Source of the DNA: Arenicella sp.
Lineage (GTDB): Bacteria > Pseudomonadota > Gammaproteobacteria > Arenicellales > Arenicellaceae
Direction of reading: 5' to 3'
Assembly: GCA_018677115.1 (NCBI GenBank)
Contig: JAHHOC010000317.1
Coordinates: forward strand, 1-8,206
DNA: 8,206 nt
Of this stretch, positions 5,569 through 8,206 are shown in pieces (position 1 is the stretch's first letter; every line of letters starts with the position of its first letter). The notes under the pieces are model-generated. The model ran no database searches. It was not told the origin of the DNA and saw nothing but the letters and a program-made list of their open reading frames with translations. The translations under genes were made by a program, and so were the position numbers.

Positions 5569-5841
5569 ATGCAACAGACAGAAGATGTAAAACAGAAGTA
5601 CCATGAACTTATCGATGCATTAAAGACCCAACGCGATGAATTGGGATTGAAAATGCACTTGGCAAGTATGGAAGTACAAGATGAGTGGCGAGTCATGGAA
5701 GATAAGTGGCAACACCTGCAATCCAAAATGGGCCAGATTGAAAAAGAGATAGGTGGCTCAAGCAAAGAAGTTGGCAAGGTGGTGCACGAGCTGGGTGAAG
5801 AGCTTAAAGAGAGTTATCGGCGTATTCGAAAATTGCTTTAG
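5569..5841 (+). CDS. Small helical/coiled-coil protein of unknown function
   Basis: A 90-residue, highly charged protein with no signal peptide, membrane segment or cysteine. Residues about 4-62 form long amphipathic helices rich in Lys, Glu and Gln with regularly spaced Leu, Met and Trp (for example DEWRVMEDKWQHLQSKM at 38-54). A GGSS linker (62-65) leads to a second short helix (KEVGKVVHELGEELKESYRR, 66-85). I take ATG 5569 as the start because GGAG precedes it; a GTG at 5554 would add five residues. No family is recognised with confidence. The shape suggests a small cytoplasmic scaffold or adaptor that self-associates. It is the first gene of a rightward run, with an FNR/Anr box upstream shared with the HemN-like gene, and is 44 bp from the ferritin-like gene, so a common operon is likely. 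Confidence 0.8.
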   Translation: MQQTEDVKQKYHELIDALKTQRDELGLKMHLASMEVQDEWRVMEDKWQHLQSKMGQIEKEIGGSSKEVGKVVHELGEELKESYRRIRKLL

Positions 5842-5885
5842 GTCGTCTATCCAAGGTACCTAGCAATAGCTGTTATTATTTGCCA

Positions 5886-6338
5886 GTGGAAATTAACTCG
5901 ATACATGACCTGATCCTGTGGGCGCAGAAATATCATCAACAGCTTGAGCGATACTATGCGACTGCGGCCAGTAAAGCGGATGAGAAACTAATTCATGAGT
6001 TGCTGGATTATTTCAAATCTCACCAGCAGCGACTGGCGGACACCTATGAGCGGGTACTGGACAGTGAGGATAAAACCGTGCTCAATAGCTGGTGCCGCGA
6101 TTACTCCAGTGCGCAGCCGCAATTCATCGAAGATATGAACCTGGATGGATTAAGTATGCAGCAGATCGTAGATAAAGTGGTCGATGCCCACCAGTATCTT
6201 ATCGATTTATATTATGAGTTGGCCAGCAAAGCGAATACGTTCGGTGATCTGGATCTGTTCAATTCGCTGTTGGAACTGGAGGAGAATGATCTAATGCAGG
6301 AAAAAATCGGCGCCCAGAGCTTCTCAGAGCTTTTATGA
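5886..6338 (+). CDS. Predicted ferritin-like helical-bundle protein, metal ligands incomplete
   Basis: A 150-residue, all-helical protein without signal peptide. Four helices can be drawn: about 5-28, 31-58, 90-116 and 121-140, the layout of ferritin-like or rubrerythrin-like bundles. Counting from GTG 5886, E21 (helix 1) and E111 (helix 3) sit where diiron carboxylates are expected. The two ExxH motifs are not intact: helix 2 has FKSH (only H46 kept) and helix 4 has E-E-N-D (132-135, Asp in place of His). It is either a degenerate or altered metal site, or a non-metal bundle; the fold call is my inference from pattern, not a firm family match. The start is uncertain: TTG 5880 is two codons upstream and neither start has a good ribosome site, so translation may depend on the preceding gene. 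Probably cotranscribed with the coiled-coil gene from the FNR/Anr-controlled promoter. Confidence 0.65.
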   Translation: MEINSIHDLILWAQKYHQQLERYYATAASKADEKLIHELLDYFKSHQQRLADTYERVLDSEDKTVLNSWCRDYSSAQPQFIEDMNLDGLSMQQIVDKVVDAHQYLIDLYYELASKANTFGDLDLFNSLLELEENDLMQEKIGAQSFSELL

Positions 6339-6371
6339 GCTATCAGCCACATTTGCCCCGGGATGATTGAC

Positions 6372-7169
6372 ATGCGACTCAAGTACAACGCCAGCCGATC
6401 AGCGATTGGGTGGCGTAGGTATGTGCTGGTTGCTGTTCTAACACTTGTTGCGGGTATGCCCGCCAGCATAAATGCGGATCAAGTTAATGCGCGCGACATT
6501 ATCAAAGGCGCGATGGACAACTGGCGAGGTGTGAGCTCCTACAGCGAAATGACCATGACCATACATCGCCCTGAGTGGACCCGCGCCATGTCGATGCGCG
6601 CCTGGACCGAAGGTGAAAAGAAATCGCTGGTGCGGGTAACCGAGCCGATCAAGGATGCGGGCAATTCGACCTTGATCGACGATAAGCAAATGTGGAGTTA
6701 TGCACCCAAAATCAACCGGGTTATAAAAGTGCCTTCATCAATGATGAGCCAGAGCTGGATGGGCAGCGATTTTTCCAACAAGGATATCAGTCGTTCAACC
6801 GAAATCCTCGATAGCTACGATCATAGCCTCACTGCGGTCGAGCAACGTGATGGTCATGATGTGTATACCGTTACCTCGATACCGCATGAGGAGGCACCGG
6901 TTGTATGGGGTAAAGAGGTGTTGCAGATACGCGATGACTACGTTCTGCTGGAACAGCAATACTGGGATCAGGACGGCGAGTTGGTCAAGATCATGAAGAC
7001 CGGTGACATCGCTGAGATGGATGGGCGCATGTTTGCCACAACCCTGCGTATGTATGAGGTTGAGACTCCCGATGAATGGACTGAAGTGGTTCATCATACG
7101 GTGGAGTTTGACGTTAAGCTGCCAAGTAATATTTTCACCCTGTCGAACCTGCGCAACCCGCGTCAATGA
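6372..7169 (+). CDS. LolA-like periplasmic outer-membrane lipoprotein-sorting protein
   Basis: A 265-residue secreted protein from ATG 6372. Residues 1-35 are a signal peptide: RR at 15-16, a hydrophobic core to about 29, likely cleavage after INA (A35). The mature part fits the LolA/LolB-like half-barrel family found beside FtsX/MacB-type permeases: an early helix with AMDNWRGVSSYSEMTMTI, then GNSTLIDDKQMWSYAPKINR and MGSDFSNKDI, typical of these proteins. The likely role is to carry a lipid or lipoprotein across the periplasm for the partner ABC transporter; it is not the housekeeping LolA itself. ATG 6372 is preferred because GGGA lies 9 nt before it; ATG 6363 would add three residues but sits directly against CCCCGGG. 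The stop overlaps the permease start (ATGA), so the two are translationally coupled. It follows the ferritin-like gene by 33 bp. Confidence 0.87.
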   Translation: MRLKYNASRSAIGWRRYVLVAVLTLVAGMPASINADQVNARDIIKGAMDNWRGVSSYSEMTMTIHRPEWTRAMSMRAWTEGEKKSLVRVTEPIKDAGNSTLIDDKQMWSYAPKINRVIKVPSSMMSQSWMGSDFSNKDISRSTEILDSYDHSLTAVEQRDGHDVYTVTSIPHEEAPVVWGKEVLQIRDDYVLLEQQYWDQDGELVKIMKTGDIAEMDGRMFATTLRMYEVETPDEWTEVVHHTVEFDVKLPSNIFTLSNLRNPRQ

Positions 7170-8206
7170 ATACCACATTAATCCTGGCCTGGCGCAATCT
7201 GTGGCGCCATCAGCGCCGTACATGGTTAACAGTCGGGGCGATGGTATTTTCCAACATCTTGCTGGTTTTCATGATTACACTGCAATTCGGCAGTTACGAC
7301 ATGATGATTGAGAATAGCCTGAAGGCATACTCAGGACATGTTCAGGTGGCCGCACAGGGCTACAATGAACAAACAAAAATGCGCTTGGCGCTGGATAATA
7401 TAACAGGCAAATCAGAGCAGATTCGGCAAGCAAACCCAAAATTGTCAGTTGCTGCAAGGAGCATGGCCTTTGTGCTGGCGTCCAGTGAAACACGTAGTTT
7501 TGGCCTTCAGGTTGCGGGAGTCGAGGTAGAGCATGAGACCGCGGTTTCAAGCATTCCGGGGCTGGTGAAAAGTGGTCGTTACCTGATTGATGGTAATGCA
7601 GGTGAAATTGTTATTGGTCGTGTGTTGGCGCGCAATCTGCAAAGCGAAGTTGGCGATGAGATCACTCTGCTGGGCAGCGGCTATGACGGTTCTTTTGCTG
7701 CTGCCGTGGTTAAGGTTGTTGGCATCTTCGAATCTGGCATCAGTGAGATTGACCGCAGTCTGGCGCAATTGAACCTGGATGAGTTCCAGACCCTTTTCGC
7801 AATGGGGGATCGTGGCCATACGATTATCGTCAATGCGCCCGATATAAGTGAAACTCAGCACTACCAAAACTTACTTGAAGGCACGTTGAATGCCAATGGC
7901 ACAACACTCAATGACTTGGAAATACTCAACTGGGAGCAACTCAATCCAGGGTTAAGACAGGCAATTCAATCAGATATGGCAAGCGCCTGGTTTATGTATG
8001 CAGTGCTGATTGTGCTGGTTGCGTTCAGTGTGCTGAATACACAATTGATGTCGGTGCTGGAACGCACCCGTGAGTTTGGAATAATGACCGCGATTGGCCT
8101 GCGCCCGGGGAAACTGGGGCGACTTGTGCTGTTAGAAACCACGGTGATGGCGACCCTGGGATTTGTCATAGGTTGTCTACTGGGCGCAGCGGTGGCAGTT
8201 TATTTC
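7166..8206 (+). CDS. ABC transporter permease, FtsX/MacB/LolC-type (3' partial)
   Basis: ATG 7166 overlaps the LolA-like stop by ATGA, and the frame stays open for 347 codons to the end of the window, so the C terminus is missing. Layout: a short cytoplasmic start with the AWRNLWRHQRRTW signature, TM1 about 20-40, a large periplasmic domain about 42-270 (MacB-PCD type, with SIPGLVKSGRY and GEIVIGRVLARNL), TM2 about 273-292, a cytoplasmic loop with ERTREFGIMTAIGLRPGKL (the FtsX-family coupling region), and the start of TM3 at about 327-347. A fourth helix and probably a partner ATPase gene should follow downstream. Such transporters extract or move lipids and lipoproteins from the inner membrane or act as mechanotransmitters; pairing with a LolA-like protein favours lipid or lipoprotein trafficking. 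Confidence 0.9.
   Translation, partial: MNTTLILAWRNLWRHQRRTWLTVGAMVFSNILLVFMITLQFGSYDMMIENSLKAYSGHVQVAAQGYNEQTKMRLALDNITGKSEQIRQANPKLSVAARSMAFVLASSETRSFGLQVAGVEVEHETAVSSIPGLVKSGRYLIDGNAGEIVIGRVLARNLQSEVGDEITLLGSGYDGSFAAAVVKVVGIFESGISEIDRSLAQLNLDEFQTLFAMGDRGHTIIVNAPDISETQHYQNLLEGTLNANGTTLNDLEILNWEQLNPGLRQAIQSDMASAWFMYAVLIVLVAFSVLNTQLMSVLERTREFGIMTAIGLRPGKLGRLVLLETTVMATLGFVIGCLLGAAVAVYF

Noticed and set aside
6476..6484. GGATCAAG as an FNR/Anr half-site
   Set aside because: There is no matching TTGAY half at the right distance, and it lies inside the LolA-like signal-peptide coding region.
7003..7311. 102-codon plus-strand reading frame overlapping the LolA-like and permease genes
   Set aside because: It is out of frame with two well-supported genes joined by an ATGA overlap and has no recognisable protein character.

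Overview
The window looks like chromosomal DNA from a gammaproteobacterium of medium GC content. The genes are densely packed, Shine-Dalgarno sites are short, and three near-perfect sites for an FNR/Anr-type oxygen sensor (TTGAT-N4-ATCAA class) lie in its two divergent intergenic regions. I see no tRNA, rRNA, transposon, phage gene or CRISPR array, and no gene-free stretch longer than 190 bp.

Layout. (1) 1-1887 (+): 3' part of a large two-domain hydrolase, an alkaline-phosphatase-superfamily domain followed by an endonuclease/exonuclease/phosphatase (EEP) domain. (2) 1902-2729 (-): tandem-domain universal stress protein. (3) 2730-2919: divergent regulatory region with two FNR/Anr boxes and two further perfect inverted repeats. 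(4) 2920-3504 (+): flavodoxin-fold NAD(P)H:quinone-oxidoreductase-like protein. (5) 3585-4061 (+): monohaem cytochrome c lipoprotein. (6) 4030-5448 (-): full-length HemN relative that has lost the radical-SAM cysteines and other catalytic motifs; its 3' end overlaps the cytochrome gene. (7) 5449-5568: divergent regulatory region with one FNR/Anr box that appears placed to drive both flanking genes. (8) 5569-5841 and 5886-6338 (+): a small helical/coiled-coil protein and a predicted ferritin-like helical bundle. (9) 6372-7169 and 7166-8206 (+): a LolA-like periplasmic protein and, through an ATGA overlap, an FtsX/MacB-type ABC permease that runs off the window.

Interpretation. The middle block (about 1.9-6.3 kb) reads as a low-oxygen stress regulon. 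The stress protein, the quinone-reductase-like protein, the HemN-like protein and the coiled-coil gene each have a candidate -10 element 28.5-29.5 bp from an FNR/Anr box centre, the class II activation geometry. The most unusual gene is the HemN-like protein: its frame is intact and its C-terminal HemN domain is well kept, yet all four cluster-region cysteines, the GGGTP motif and the N-terminal substrate motif are gone. I infer a non-catalytic protein, perhaps haem- or porphyrin-binding or regulatory, kept under oxygen control. The flanking hydrolase and the LolA-like/permease pair look like separate functions.
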